A DNA stretch of 64,000 bases from Shewanella maritima (lineage in GTDB: Bacteria > Pseudomonadota > Gammaproteobacteria > Enterobacterales > Shewanellaceae). The DNA is taken from the NCBI RefSeq assembly GCF_004295345.1, contig NZ_CP036200.1:2248501-2312500 (forward strand), given 5' to 3'. Position numbers and translations under genes: made by a program. Below are positions 8,948-17,505 of the stretch, in pieces (the stretch's first letter is position 1; every line of letters begins with the position of its first letter). The notes under the pieces were generated by a model that was not told where the DNA came from, searched no databases, and saw nothing but the letters and a program-made list of their open reading frames with translations.

Positions 8948-10203
8948 ATGATGTTACCAACTCAAGACCCATGCACTCAACCAGGTTTGCTACACCCAGC
9001 TAAAGCAATTGAGCAATTGCTCGCGCAAGTCACGCCAATTGAAGAAACCGAATTAGTCAGTTTGTCACAAGCTACGGGTCGAGTGTTAGCTGAGGATCTA
9101 GCTTCAAGTATCGATTTACCACCATTTGATAACTCAGCAATGGACGGTTACGCCTTTGCTTATGCGGATGTGAAACCTGAAACCAGCAAGCAAGAATTTA
9201 CCTTAGTCGGCAGCTCTTTTGCAGGTCACCCATTTACAGGTGAAGCAAAGCCTGGCAGCTGTATTCGCATTATGACGGGTGCTCCCGTCCCTGCCGGTTT
9301 CGACACAGTGCAAATGCAAGAGAAAACTTCAGCCAATGGCGATAGCATCAGCATTGAAATTCCAGCACGTCAAGGCGCGAATGTTCGCCGCCAAGGTGAA
9401 GAGCTCACTGCTGGCACAAAAGTGCTGCGCCAAGGCTGTATCATTCGCGCAGCTGAAATGGGCGTGTTAGCAACCATTGGCGTTAGCCATGTGCGAGTAA
9501 AGCGTAAAATGACCGTTGCCTTTTTCTCAACCGGTGATGAGCTGCGTCCTGTTGGCAGTGAGCTAGCGCCGGGGCAAATTTACGACTCGAACCGCTACTC
9601 AATTCAAGGTTTATTAACCAAAGCCAATATTGAATGGATTGATCTTGGTGTCATTCCTGATGACAAAGAGGCAATCCGCGGTGCGTTTAAAGAAGCCGCT
9701 GATAAAGCCGACATGGTATTGACCTCTGGCGGCGTATCGGTTGGTGACGCTGATTACACTAAGCAAATTCTCTCAGAAGAAGGTGAGATTACCTTCTGGC
9801 GCCTTGCCATTAAACCAGGCAAGCCTTTCGCCTTTGGTAAATTGGATGGTGCAGTGTTCTGCGGTCTACCAGGCAATCCCGTATCGTCTATGGTGACTTT
9901 CTACAAACTAGTATGGCCTATCATCAATAAGATGCAGGGCTTACCCCAGCTAAACCACTGACTTGCAAAGCAACCTTAACTAGTGACATTCGCAAGCAAC
10001 CTGGCCGCTTTGAATATCAGCGCGGTATTGTTACCACAAATGAAAACGGTGAGTTAACTGTGGCAACCACCGGTGGCCAAGGCTCAGGTATGTTGACCTC
10101 AATGAGTATGGCAAATTGCTTTATTTTGCTTGAGCAACAGCAAGGCGATACCCCTGCTGGCAGCACTGTCATTATTGAGCCATTTAATACCGTTTTAGAT
10201 TAA
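8948..10203 (+). pseudogene. moeA: Molybdopterin molybdotransferase MoeA, interrupted by a -1 frameshift
   Basis: MoeA inserts molybdenum into adenylylated molybdopterin. The first frame (8948-9961) has the domains of MoeA: DLPPFDNSAMDGYA near the N-terminus, IMTGAPVPAGFDTV, FFSTGDEL, YDSNRYS, LTSGGVSVGDADY and FCGLPGNPVSS. It stops early, after LPQLNH. The missing C-terminal domain IV continues in another frame from about 9948 to 10203 (LTCKATLTSDIRKQPGRFEY ... EPFNTVLD). Adding one C to the CCCC run at 9944-9947 restores GLPPAKPLTCKATL, so a single-base deletion or sequencing error is likely. Start 8948 is chosen because AAAGGAAGCT precedes ATGATG; an upstream ATG at 8885 has no such site. 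moeB follows 38 bp later. Confidence 0.85.
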
Positions 10204-10241
10204 CCCTCGACGTAAACAAGGCAAGGGCAACACGATAGCCA

Positions 10242-11000
10242 ATGGATAACCAAGCTGAAATCTTATCTGACGCAGAGATTATGCGTTATAGCCGTCATAT
10301 CTCCATCAAAGCGATGGACTTTGAAGGCCAGGAAAAACTAAAACAAGCTAAGGTGCTAGTTATTGGTGCTGGCGGCTTGGGTTGTGCCACCAGCCAATAT
10401 TTAGCCGTATCAGGTGTTGGCCACATGACCTTGGTTGATTTTGACCATGTTGAAGTGTCAAACCTGCAGCGTCAGGTACTGCACCATGATGCCGATGTTG
10501 GTATTGCTAAAGTGGAGTCGGCTAAAGCCTCACTTGAGCAACTAAACCCGCACATTAAAGTCGATGCAATTAACCAACTGTTAGATGAAGAACAATTAGA
10601 CCAACTGGTCGGCTCGCATCAGCTAGTTTTAGATTGCACCGACAATGTGACCGTGCGAGAACAGCTCAATCGCTGCAGCCTTAAGCACAAGGTCAACTTT
10701 ATCTCAGCGGCGGCCATTCGTATGGAAGGCACTGTGACCGTGTTTGACTATCAGCAAGATAGCCCGTGTTATCAGTGCTATAGCAGCATGTTTGGCGAGC
10801 AACACCTAACCTGTGTTGAGTCAGGTATCCTAGCGCCTGTGGTGGGATTAGTGGGTTGTGTTCAAGCAACCGAAGCAATCAAAACGCTGGCTGAATTTGG
10901 CGATAACCTCGCGGGTCGTATCTTAATGATTGATGCAATGACCATGGAGTTTCGCTCAATGAAGCTACCTAAGCAGGCAAACTGTCCTGTTTGCGGCTAA
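10242..11000 (+). CDS. moeB: Molybdopterin-synthase adenylyltransferase MoeB
   Basis: A 252-residue E1-like enzyme that adenylates the C-terminal Gly-Gly of MoaD so that it can be thiolated for molybdopterin synthase. Visible motifs: nucleotide-binding VLVIGAGGLGCATSQYLA (about residues 36-53), SNLQRQVLH with the conserved arginine, LVLDCTDN, and the zinc cysteines CYQCY (about 180) and CPVCG at the C-terminus. The internal VESGILAPVVG segment is conserved in MoeB. No rhodanese domain is present, so it is the bacterial MoeB form. It follows moeA in an apparent operon. Its substrate MoaD is encoded at 21273-21521. Confidence 0.94.
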   Translation: MDNQAEILSDAEIMRYSRHISIKAMDFEGQEKLKQAKVLVIGAGGLGCATSQYLAVSGVGHMTLVDFDHVEVSNLQRQVLHHDADVGIAKVESAKASLEQLNPHIKVDAINQLLDEEQLDQLVGSHQLVLDCTDNVTVREQLNRCSLKHKVNFISAAAIRMEGTVTVFDYQQDSPCYQCYSSMFGEQHLTCVESGILAPVVGLVGCVQATEAIKTLAEFGDNLAGRILMIDAMTMEFRSMKLPKQANCPVCG

Positions 11001-11100
11001 GCTCGACCGACTTATTTAACCTCAGCCGTGTTGTTAACCTTTGCTGCATGGACAAGTGCTGCCTAGGCATCTATTGAACAGGCAGCTATTGCCTAGACAA

Positions 11101-11355
11101 CTATTGAGAGCAAAGCGGCTGAGTTTCTAATTTCACTACACCTGTTGACGCAACATCATTTTGCTCATCATCTGTTTGCGAAGTCCCAGTTTGTTGAGTC
11201 TCACGCTGCTTAGCTTCAAGTTCTTTTGCTTCAAGGGCAGCACGATCAGCCTTACTAACATATTTAGCTTTGCCATTGCCGCCCGCCTTTTTGGCATTGG
11301 CTTTCTTCGCCTTCGCTTTTAGAGTTGAGTTGATCTTCTTTCTACGGTTCATCAT
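11101..11355 (-). CDS. Small basic DUF2986-like protein
   Basis: An 84-residue lysine-rich protein, MNRRKKINSTLKAKAKKANA at the start, then KYVSKADRAALEAKELEAKQ and an acidic, low-complexity C-terminal tail. The N-terminal pattern matches what I recall of DUF2986, a family of small proteins in Shewanella and Vibrio with no known function. No membrane segment or signal peptide is visible. It begins with a double ATG (11355/11352) preceded by GAGGTAATG, a good ribosome-binding site, which supports a real gene. Confidence 0.7.
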   Translation of the reverse strand: MMNRRKKINSTLKAKAKKANAKKAGGNGKAKYVSKADRAALEAKELEAKQRETQQTGTSQTDDEQNDVASTGVVKLETQPLCSQ

Positions 11356-11472
11356 TACCTCGCAATTTGCCAGTAATTATAAAACAAAGCCAAGCGCTGC
11401 AGGCACTCATTTGTCGCGCTAACCGCAAACCTCTACCTACATACCAATTAGCACAAGATTGCTCACAAACAA

Positions 11473-11496
11473 AAAACACAGCCAAAGCTGTGTTTT
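11473..11496 (-). terminator. Intrinsic terminator after the YqaE-like gene
   Basis: A 10-bp perfect stem AAAACACAGC/GCTGTGTTTT (11473-11482 with 11487-11496) with A-rich DNA on its left, giving a U-run for minus-strand transcripts. It lies downstream of the 11579-11746 gene. Confidence 0.85.
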
Positions 11497-11578
11497 TCTT
11501 GTCAGACTAGCCACATTATTAACTGGCTGGTATTTGTTCTTTAAAGCAACCTTATTCAGGCCAGTTTATATTGGTTTA

Positions 11579-11746
11579 CTAGTCTTGCAGCACAACCCAA
11601 ATTGCATGGATTAAGCCCGGAATAAAGAAGAAGATGGTCAACACTATGTTGATCAACAAGTCTTTACCTGCACCTTTTTTCAAAAAAACTGTTACTGGCG
11701 GAATAAAGATAGCAATGATGATCAGAAGTAGCTTATTAGTATCCAT
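11579..11746 (-). CDS. YqaE/Pmp3 family small membrane protein
   Basis: A 55-residue protein read directly from the minus strand, ATG at 11746 to TAG at 11579. Two hydrophobic helices flank a short basic loop: LLLIIIAIFIPPVTVFL, then KKGAGKDLLIN, then IVLTIFFFIPGLIHAIWVV. The double-helix layout, the PP in helix 1, and the FIPGxxHAxW motif are the hallmark of the YqaE/Pmp3 (UPF0057) family. These are small inner-membrane proteins linked to stress and membrane-potential homeostasis in yeast and plants; the bacterial role is unclear. An AGGG precedes the start, and a terminator follows at 11473-11496. Confidence 0.9.
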   Translation of the reverse strand: MDTNKLLLIIIAIFIPPVTVFLKKGAGKDLLINIVLTIFFFIPGLIHAIWVVLQD

Positions 11747-11918
11747 GTATGAGCCCTATTTTATAAGTTGGTGTCACGAAAACATTCCTGTCTCAACCCA
11801 AAATAACACATGATTCAAGTTGTAAACCAGTGTAATTATTTCTACCATCAAAGCGTTTTAAACCGTATGCTCAAAAAATTGCAATTACTATAACCATAAC
11901 AACAATCAAATTGCGCTG

Positions 11919-13067
11919 ATGATTTACGTTCAATTCCTTTGTCTAATTGCAACTGCTTGCACCCTCGCCTGGGCCGCACTAGCAGGACCAATGAAAATAG
12001 CCCCTCAAGCCAGTACTCGCTTTGCTATCGCCAATATTGCCATGATGACAGGCTTTATTCTTTACACTCAGCGCAGCAACGAAATCAGCTATTTCGCCTG
12101 GTTTGTTGCTGACATGGTGATGCTATTAGGCTTTATGCTAGTTCGCTGGGGCGGGCAAAGCCTATTCAAACAATCTAGCACCATTACCAACGATTGTTTA
12201 TTACTGCTCGCCACCGCGCTACTCATGCTGCTGGTACCACCACAAACCACTTATGCGGCCTACATGGTACTGTTGATGAGCCTAGTCGCGGCATACATTT
12301 TTGCCATGGTAACCCGCGATAATTATCACGCACTGAATCGCGGGGTAAACTTGCATTACAGTGTGGTGCTTAGTGTACCTTTTGCCCTTGCCAGCATTCT
12401 TTTTCTTGCCCGAGGACTAGGATACCTGCTTTGGCCTGACGATATGTTACTGCTGGCAGAACAAAACAGCCTAGATCAACCCGTGTTGATGTGGACTTAT
12501 ATCGTTATGCTACTCACCGTCAACATCGTACTGCTAGGCAATGCTGTGGCGCGTTTAGTATATAAAATTCGTCAGCTAGCCAATCGCGATCAACTGACTG
12601 GCTTATGGAATCGTCATGCTCTATTAACCAAGCTAGCAGATGTTGATGCTCATTGGCGCCGCCACCAACATGTCTATAGTGTGTTGGTAATTGATCTAGA
12701 CCACTTTAAGCATATTAACGACCAATATGGCCATCAAATTGGCGATGAGGCACTGAAACATTTCAGTACCTTACTCACTAACTCACTCAGAAAAGTTGAC
12801 TTTATTTGCCGTTACGGTGGCGAAGAATTTTTAGTAATCTTACCTTCCACACCAACACAACAAGCAATGTTGGTGGCAGACAAACTATTGACCATCATTA
12901 ATAGAGCGCCATTTAAAACGGCCAATACTAACCTTTACCTTACCGCCAGCATTGGTGTCGCCACCTGCCGCAACGACCTTAACTATGATCAAACACTTAA
13001 TGCTGCCGACAGCGCCATGTTTGAAGCTAAACAAAATGGCCGCAATACCATCCGCTGCGCTGCATAA
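11919..13067 (+). CDS. Membrane-bound diguanylate cyclase (GGDEF)
   Basis: A 382-residue protein. The N-terminal half (about residues 1-215) holds six or so hydrophobic helices, a membrane sensor region of unnamed type (GPMKIAPQASTRFAIAN near its start). The C-terminal GGDEF domain (about 225-380) has DQLTGLWNRHAL, the metal-binding VIDLDHFKHINDQYGHQIGD and the active-site RYGGEEFLVILP (about residue 300), so it should make c-di-GMP. No inhibitory RxxD site immediately before GGEEF is evident. No clear Shine-Dalgarno precedes ATG 11919. The next gene is a paralogue of the same architecture. Confidence 0.9.
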   Translation: MIYVQFLCLIATACTLAWAALAGPMKIAPQASTRFAIANIAMMTGFILYTQRSNEISYFAWFVADMVMLLGFMLVRWGGQSLFKQSSTITNDCLLLLATALLMLLVPPQTTYAAYMVLLMSLVAAYIFAMVTRDNYHALNRGVNLHYSVVLSVPFALASILFLARGLGYLLWPDDMLLLAEQNSLDQPVLMWTYIVMLLTVNIVLLGNAVARLVYKIRQLANRDQLTGLWNRHALLTKLADVDAHWRRHQHVYSVLVIDLDHFKHINDQYGHQIGDEALKHFSTLLTNSLRKVDFICRYGGEEFLVILPSTPTQQAMLVADKLLTIINRAPFKTANTNLYLTASIGVATCRNDLNYDQTLNAADSAMFEAKQNGRNTIRCAA

Positions 13068-13218
13068 GAGCCAATTCAAGCTGGCCACTGTTTACTTTAG
13101 CCAATACTTTTACTAAAGACATGTTGCCAAACTGTTGCTATGCTAGCTGCTGAGTTTTTCACCAGCTAAGTGAAGCCGTAAGTTAAGCCTCTTAAAAACA
13201 ACAAAAATAAGTCAATCA

Positions 13219-14391
13219 ATGGAATATGATTCAGCCAATACGTTAATGCAGGTAGTGTGCCTTTTACTGGCATTTGCAGCTGTATCTTGGGCAATTATGG
13301 TGCGACCAATGCGTATCGCCCCTAAAGCCAGTTTGCGCTTTTCCATTGCAAATGCTTGTGTATTAGCCGGCATGCTGCTGTATACCCAGCGCTCAGCTGA
13401 TGTCAGTTACCTATACTGGATTGGCGCTGATGTAACCATACTGCTTGGCGTTTCATGTCTGCGCTCTGGCGCGCAAGCGCTATACCACCTGCCATCTAGC
13501 CTGCACATCGATTTATCTATTATTGCAATTACGGCGCTATTAATGTCGCTAGTACCACCTAGCGCAGCCTCGGGCGCTTACCATGTATGTTTGCTTTCTG
13601 TCAGCTGCGCCGTGCTGTTTTATGGTTTTGCCAGAGACCACTATTTTGGTTTTAAAGAAACCCTCACTTCTTTTGCCACTTATTGGCTCGTTGTACCTTT
13701 GGTCCTGATCAGCTTATTGTTCCTATCACGAGCCATTCTGTTGATTGTCGACACCAGCCACTTAAGCTCGATTGCAACCCTTGATGCTAGCCCACAACGT
13801 CCGGTTTTAGTGTTGTGGGTTTATATCGTGTTTATTCTGGTGGTGAACATTTTAGCGGTTGGCAACTCCATCAATAAGCTAGTCACCAAAATTCTCTCTA
13901 TGGCGAACGTCGATGCACTTACGGGCGTGTATAACCGCAATTATTTGCACCACAAACTTAATAAGGTGCATCGTCAATGGCTGCAACATCAGTCGCAATA
14001 TAGTGTGCTACTGTTCGATCTCGACCACTTTAAGCAAATTAATGACACTTATGGTCACGGTATTGGTGACGAAGTGTTGAAGCAAACAGCCCAGAGAATT
14101 AGTCAGTCTCTGTACAGTGATGATTTTTTCTTCCGTTTTGGCGGTGAAGAGTTTCTGGTGCTCATGCCCAACACCAGTGTAGATCAGGCACACTCTTTGG
14201 CGCAGCGTTGCAAGGCAATATTGAATGACTTTTCGGTGGCAACTGCGCAAGGCGCGATTAAGGTGAGCGCTAGTTTTGGCGTGGCTAGCATATCCCAAGG
14301 AATGTCGTCTGAGCAGCTACTGTCCCATGCAGACAAAGCCATGTATCAGGCCAAACATGCTGGAAGAGATTGCATCCGCAGCGCTGCCTAG
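13219..14391 (+). CDS. Membrane-bound diguanylate cyclase (GGDEF), tandem paralogue
   Basis: A 390-residue paralogue of the gene just upstream, with the same plan: a multi-helix membrane region (about 1-225), then a GGDEF domain with DALTGVYNRNYL, LFDLDHFKQINDTYGHGIGD and RFGGEEFLVLMP (about residue 307). Catalytic residues are intact. Shared landmarks in the sensor half (PMRIAPKASLRFSIAN, LLYTQRS, then SYLYWIGAD) show an ancestral tandem duplication followed by divergence. The 151 bp between them shows no terminator, so co-transcription is possible. No strong Shine-Dalgarno is visible before ATG 13219. Confidence 0.9.
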   Translation: MEYDSANTLMQVVCLLLAFAAVSWAIMVRPMRIAPKASLRFSIANACVLAGMLLYTQRSADVSYLYWIGADVTILLGVSCLRSGAQALYHLPSSLHIDLSIIAITALLMSLVPPSAASGAYHVCLLSVSCAVLFYGFARDHYFGFKETLTSFATYWLVVPLVLISLLFLSRAILLIVDTSHLSSIATLDASPQRPVLVLWVYIVFILVVNILAVGNSINKLVTKILSMANVDALTGVYNRNYLHHKLNKVHRQWLQHQSQYSVLLFDLDHFKQINDTYGHGIGDEVLKQTAQRISQSLYSDDFFFRFGGEEFLVLMPNTSVDQAHSLAQRCKAILNDFSVATAQGAIKVSASFGVASISQGMSSEQLLSHADKAMYQAKHAGRDCIRSAA

Positions 14392-14440
14392 CGAGAGCAA
14401 TAATCATTTGCTCACAACATCAAGCGTCAAATAGACTACT

Positions 14441-14638
14441 TAACCTGAACTCTGGATAAGGAAGTGCTAACCACTACCTAGGCCAGAAGTATCCCCCCAT
14501 TATGTTTCTAGCGAGATAGTTTTTGTTTAGTTCAAGGCGAAGCTACGCGTCAATAGCTAGCCTATTGCAAGTAGCTTCAACAAAGAAATAGACAAAAATA
14601 GCCGTTAGAAACCGATTTATTATCCAGGGTTCAGGTTA
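14441..14638. mobile_element. MITE-like element with 19-bp terminal inverted repeats
   Basis: The left end TAACCTGAACTCTGGATAA (14441-14459) and the right end TTATCCAGGGTTCAGGTTA (14620-14638) are inverted repeats with one mismatch in 19. Both ends carry a TA, which could be an IS630/Tc1-type TA target duplication. The 198-bp element has no ORF. It holds an internal long imperfect hairpin at 14504-14612: GTTTCTAGCG.../...CGTTAGAAAC at the base, and GAAGCTAC/GTAGCTTC near the tip. The right end supplies the TAA stop codon of the neighbouring pseudouridine synthase gene. Family assignment is inference. Confidence 0.65.
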
Positions 14639-15370
14639 CTTACGTTTAGGCCAAACTAACTCATCAGGGCTCGCCCACTCAGTTTGAAGCTGCTGCATAC
14701 ACGCTATATCAGTAAACAAGCTGCCAATTTGTGGCAATGACTGAAACTGGTATTGTTGCCCCAGATATTCAAAAACCAAAGTATAAGCATGTAAGTAGCA
14801 GCGTTGATGTTGGCTATCAGCCTTGCCATAGAGCTTATCGCCCGCAATCGGCACACCTATACTAGCGAGCGCCACCCGTAATTGGTGAGTTTTACCACTG
14901 TGTGGTTTTAGTAGATATAGTCTTAACCCCTCGGCAATTGATTGCGAGAAAAACTGAGTAATTGCTGGGTTTTCCTGGCTTCGCAGCAGTTTGTACATGC
15001 TGCGACGAGATTTCGCCATGTCACCAATGACCCAACCTTGCTTCTTCTTAGGTTTTCCCTCAGCGATAGCCAAATAGTATTTCTGCACTAAATGCTGGCT
15101 AAACAGCTCGGTAAACTTGGCGGCAACAGCCGAAGATTTTGCCAGAATAATTAAACCCGATGTCGGCGTATCAAGCCGGTGCACTGAGTAAAGCTTGCAG
15201 TTTAAATCCCGCTCTACTTGCGCAACCACGCCCGCGTGACCATCTTGACTATGAAAGTGCACTTCAGGCGCTTTATCGATCACAACAAAGTCATCATGCT
15301 GGCTGACGATTTGATAACTGGCATTAGTAGGCGATGCAGGATCAGAAACTGAATTGGGCATAGAAGGCAA
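14636..15370 (-). CDS. RluA-family RNA pseudouridine synthase
   Basis: A 244-residue pseudouridine synthase. The catalytic motif SVHRLDTPTSGLIILAKSS (catalytic Asp in HRLD, about residue 80) and the family motifs FVVIDKAPEVHFH, KYYLAIAEGKP and PHSGKTHQLRVALASIG are in order. It lacks an S4 domain, like the short TruC/RluA-type enzymes; I think it fits the group known as TIGR01621, whose RNA target is not known to me. Its stop codon (14636-14638) falls inside the right terminal repeat of the MITE-like element, so the last residues (WPKRK) may have been changed by insertion. Confidence 0.88.
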   Translation of the reverse strand: MPSMPNSVSDPASPTNASYQIVSQHDDFVVIDKAPEVHFHSQDGHAGVVAQVERDLNCKLYSVHRLDTPTSGLIILAKSSAVAAKFTELFSQHLVQKYYLAIAEGKPKKKQGWVIGDMAKSRRSMYKLLRSQENPAITQFFSQSIAEGLRLYLLKPHSGKTHQLRVALASIGVPIAGDKLYGKADSQHQRCYLHAYTLVFEYLGQQYQFQSLPQIGSLFTDIACMQQLQTEWASPDELVWPKRK

Positions 15371-15475
15371 GAACCATAACAGGTAAACACAGACGGCTTA
15401 GTGTAACCAACTGAGACAGGTTTCAGCAATGACACTGAGGTCATAGCAAAAGCGGATTAATGAAAGAAGATGAAG

Positions 15476-15495
15476 GGAAGCAAGCTTCCCTTTGT
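15476..15495 (-). terminator. Hairpin after the histidine kinase gene
   Basis: AAGGGAAGC/GCTTCCCTT stem around 15476-15495, about 20 bp after the kinase stop on the minus strand. The following sequence is only moderately U-rich, so termination is likely but weak. Confidence 0.5.
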
Positions 15496-15513
15496 TTTAG
15501 GGCAATCTGGTGA

Positions 15514-16866
15514 TTAAAAGCGAATGCTAACAACCAAACCAGGATTATTGTCTGACAATGCGATACTCGCTTGGTGGCGCGATAAAATCGCCTTCACCAT
15601 AGATAACCCAAGGCCCGTGCCCTTATAGTGACGGCTTGGGTCAAGGCGCACTAGACGCTCAAACACACGCTCTTTGTCTTCATCGCTAATGCCGGGACCA
15701 TTATCAGCAATCACAATCAGCTTATTACGCTGACTAATGGTAATTTGCGCGCCGTCAGGCGAATACTTTATAGCGTTATCAATTAGGTTAAACAAGGCTT
15801 GGAACAACAAGTGTTTATCGCCCTGAATATGAGCGTCACCCTCAAGATTAAGCAACAATGCCTGCTCTTTCGATTCAGCAACCACTTCAGCCATTTCATA
15901 CAAGTCCTGACACAATTGTTGAAGACTGATCTTCTGTAGGTCGAGGGTTTGTTGTCCTTCCTCAATACGAGTGAGTGACAACATGGCATCAAAGGTCGCC
16001 AAACAGTCGTCTAACTCTTCAAGCAGCTCAGCGGTTGCATCAGCTACCTGTTCAGGTGGCTTATAGGCTAATTGCTCAATGCCTATTCGCAAGTGCGATA
16101 ATGGCGTGCGTAGATCATGAGCAATATTGTCGGTTACACCGCGCACCGCCAATAAATTCTGCTCAAGCGTATCAAGCACTGAATTAAACTGCTTAGCGAG
16201 AACATCAAACTCATCTTGCTGATCACTTACCGGCAACCGAGTTTCATAGTGACCTTTTTGTACCTGCTCACTCAAACGGTTGTACTGCACGATTCGGCGT
16301 AAAATGGCCTTGGAAAACCCATAACCCACCGCCAAAGACAACACCAGCATAAACACCACAGCCCAAAAAGCAGCGTTGAAAAACTTCTCAATTAAGGCTG
16401 CAAGCTGATCAGTACGCGTCGCGATTAACACGGGGCCGTAGCGGGTCATCACTATGCCACCCGTAAGAATATGTAGCTTGTCAGGGCCACCCGTAAAAAT
16501 CGGAAACTCTTTGGTTTCCGGCAGCAGCGGCATATCGTCAGGTAAGAAGGTTAACGAGCCCACCATATCGACATTACTTTGCCAGGCAATCAGCGCCGTT
16601 TTAGGATCGGCAGCACGAATTTGCGCGGCAAAGCTACGCCTATCAACAGTTAACGACAACTGCTGATAACGTTGCATCTCTGCAGCGAGGTGGGTATCAA
16701 CTTGAGTTTGCTGCTCGATGACAAGCTGGCGATACAAGCCTGACACCAGCAGCACAATAAGTAGGGTGACTAAGGTAGAGAAGATTAAGGTAATGCGCCA
16801 GGCACTACTCTGATAAGGCTTAATGCCCTTTGCAAAGGCGATAACCTGCCCCTCGCACAGTTTCAA
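15514..16866 (-). CDS. Two-component sensor histidine kinase
   Basis: A membrane kinase of up to 450 residues. Two helices (about 25-47, ITLIFSTLVTLLIVLLVSGLY, and about 165-185) bracket a periplasmic sensor of about 115 residues. HAMP follows (RRIVQYNRLSEQVQKG), then the H-box NIAHDLRTPLSHLRIG with the phospho-accepting His (about residue 250), the N-box LIDNAIKYSPDG, and G-boxes VIADNGPGI and GTGLGLSMV. The response regulator gene overlaps its start. The 5' end is uncertain: the frame opens at a TTG (16866) inside the regulator gene and no ATG lies before the first helix, so a TTG or another rare codon, coupled to regulator translation, is likely. The signal is unknown. Confidence 0.88.
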   Translation of the reverse strand: MKLCEGQVIAFAKGIKPYQSSAWRITLIFSTLVTLLIVLLVSGLYRQLVIEQQTQVDTHLAAEMQRYQQLSLTVDRRSFAAQIRAADPKTALIAWQSNVDMVGSLTFLPDDMPLLPETKEFPIFTGGPDKLHILTGGIVMTRYGPVLIATRTDQLAALIEKFFNAAFWAVVFMLVLSLAVGYGFSKAILRRIVQYNRLSEQVQKGHYETRLPVSDQQDEFDVLAKQFNSVLDTLEQNLLAVRGVTDNIAHDLRTPLSHLRIGIEQLAYKPPEQVADATAELLEELDDCLATFDAMLSLTRIEEGQQTLDLQKISLQQLCQDLYEMAEVVAESKEQALLLNLEGDAHIQGDKHLLFQALFNLIDNAIKYSPDGAQITISQRNKLIVIADNGPGISDEDKERVFERLVRLDPSRHYKGTGLGLSMVKAILSRHQASIALSDNNPGLVVSIRF

Positions 16867-17497
16867 TTAACTCGCCATAGCCGAGCTCTTCAAACTTGCG
16901 GCGCAGCTTAGCAATATGCACATCAATCACATTGGTACGTGGGTCAAAGTGGTAATCCCATACGGCTTCAAATAGCAAGGTGCGGCTAATCACCTTGTTG
17001 GGGTTTTCCATTAGGTATTTAAGTAACTGGAACTCTTTTGGCTGTAGCATGAGCTCTTGATCATCCAGCGTCACTTTACGGGTCAGCAGCTCCATGCTCA
17101 GTGGGCCAACTTCAAGATCGGTTGCTGCTGGCTGAACTTGATTGCGCTGAGCAAGCTTTTCTGCACGCACCAATAACTCGGCAAATGCGAACGGCTTAGT
17201 CATATAATCGTCACCACCAGCTCGCAGGCCTTTTACCCGCTCGTCCACATGGCTTAATGCAGACAAGATAAGCACTGGCGTAGTATTACCACAGGTGCGT
17301 AGCGCCGATAGCAAGGTTAAACCATCAAGCTTGGGCAACATGCGGTCTAGAATAATCAGGTCATAATCATTGTGCTTAGCAAGCGTTAGCCCTTGCTGAC
17401 CATCAGTGGCACTGTCCACCTGATACTGCTGGGCGGTAAAGCCTTCAGTAACATACTTCAGTGTGGTGGCATCATCTTCAACAATCAAAATACGCAT
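16820..17497 (-). CDS. OmpR/PhoP-family response regulator
   Basis: A regulator of about 225 residues. Receiver domain: MRILIVEDDATTLKYV, phospho-acceptor Asp in LIILDRMLPKLDGL (about residue 51), and the conserved lysine in YMTKPFAF (about 101). C-terminal winged-helix DNA-binding domain (about 130-225): LLTRKVTLDDQELMLQPKEF, NPNKVISRTLLFEAVW, RTNVIDVHIAKLRRKFEE. The frame is open to an ATG at 17515 that overlaps the PepSY gene by 10 bp; MRILIVEDD (17497) is the usual N-terminus. It lies between the PepSY protein gene and the kinase, with overlaps that imply one operon. Target genes unknown. Confidence 0.92.
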   Translation of the reverse strand: MRILIVEDDATTLKYVTEGFTAQQYQVDSATDGQQGLTLAKHNDYDLIILDRMLPKLDGLTLLSALRTCGNTTPVLILSALSHVDERVKGLRAGGDDYMTKPFAFAELLVRAEKLAQRNQVQPAATDLEVGPLSMELLTRKVTLDDQELMLQPKEFQLLKYLMENPNKVISRTLLFEAVWDYHFDPRTNVIDVHIAKLRRKFEELGYGELIETVRGAGYRLCKGH

Positions 17498-17505
17498 AAG
17501 CTTGA

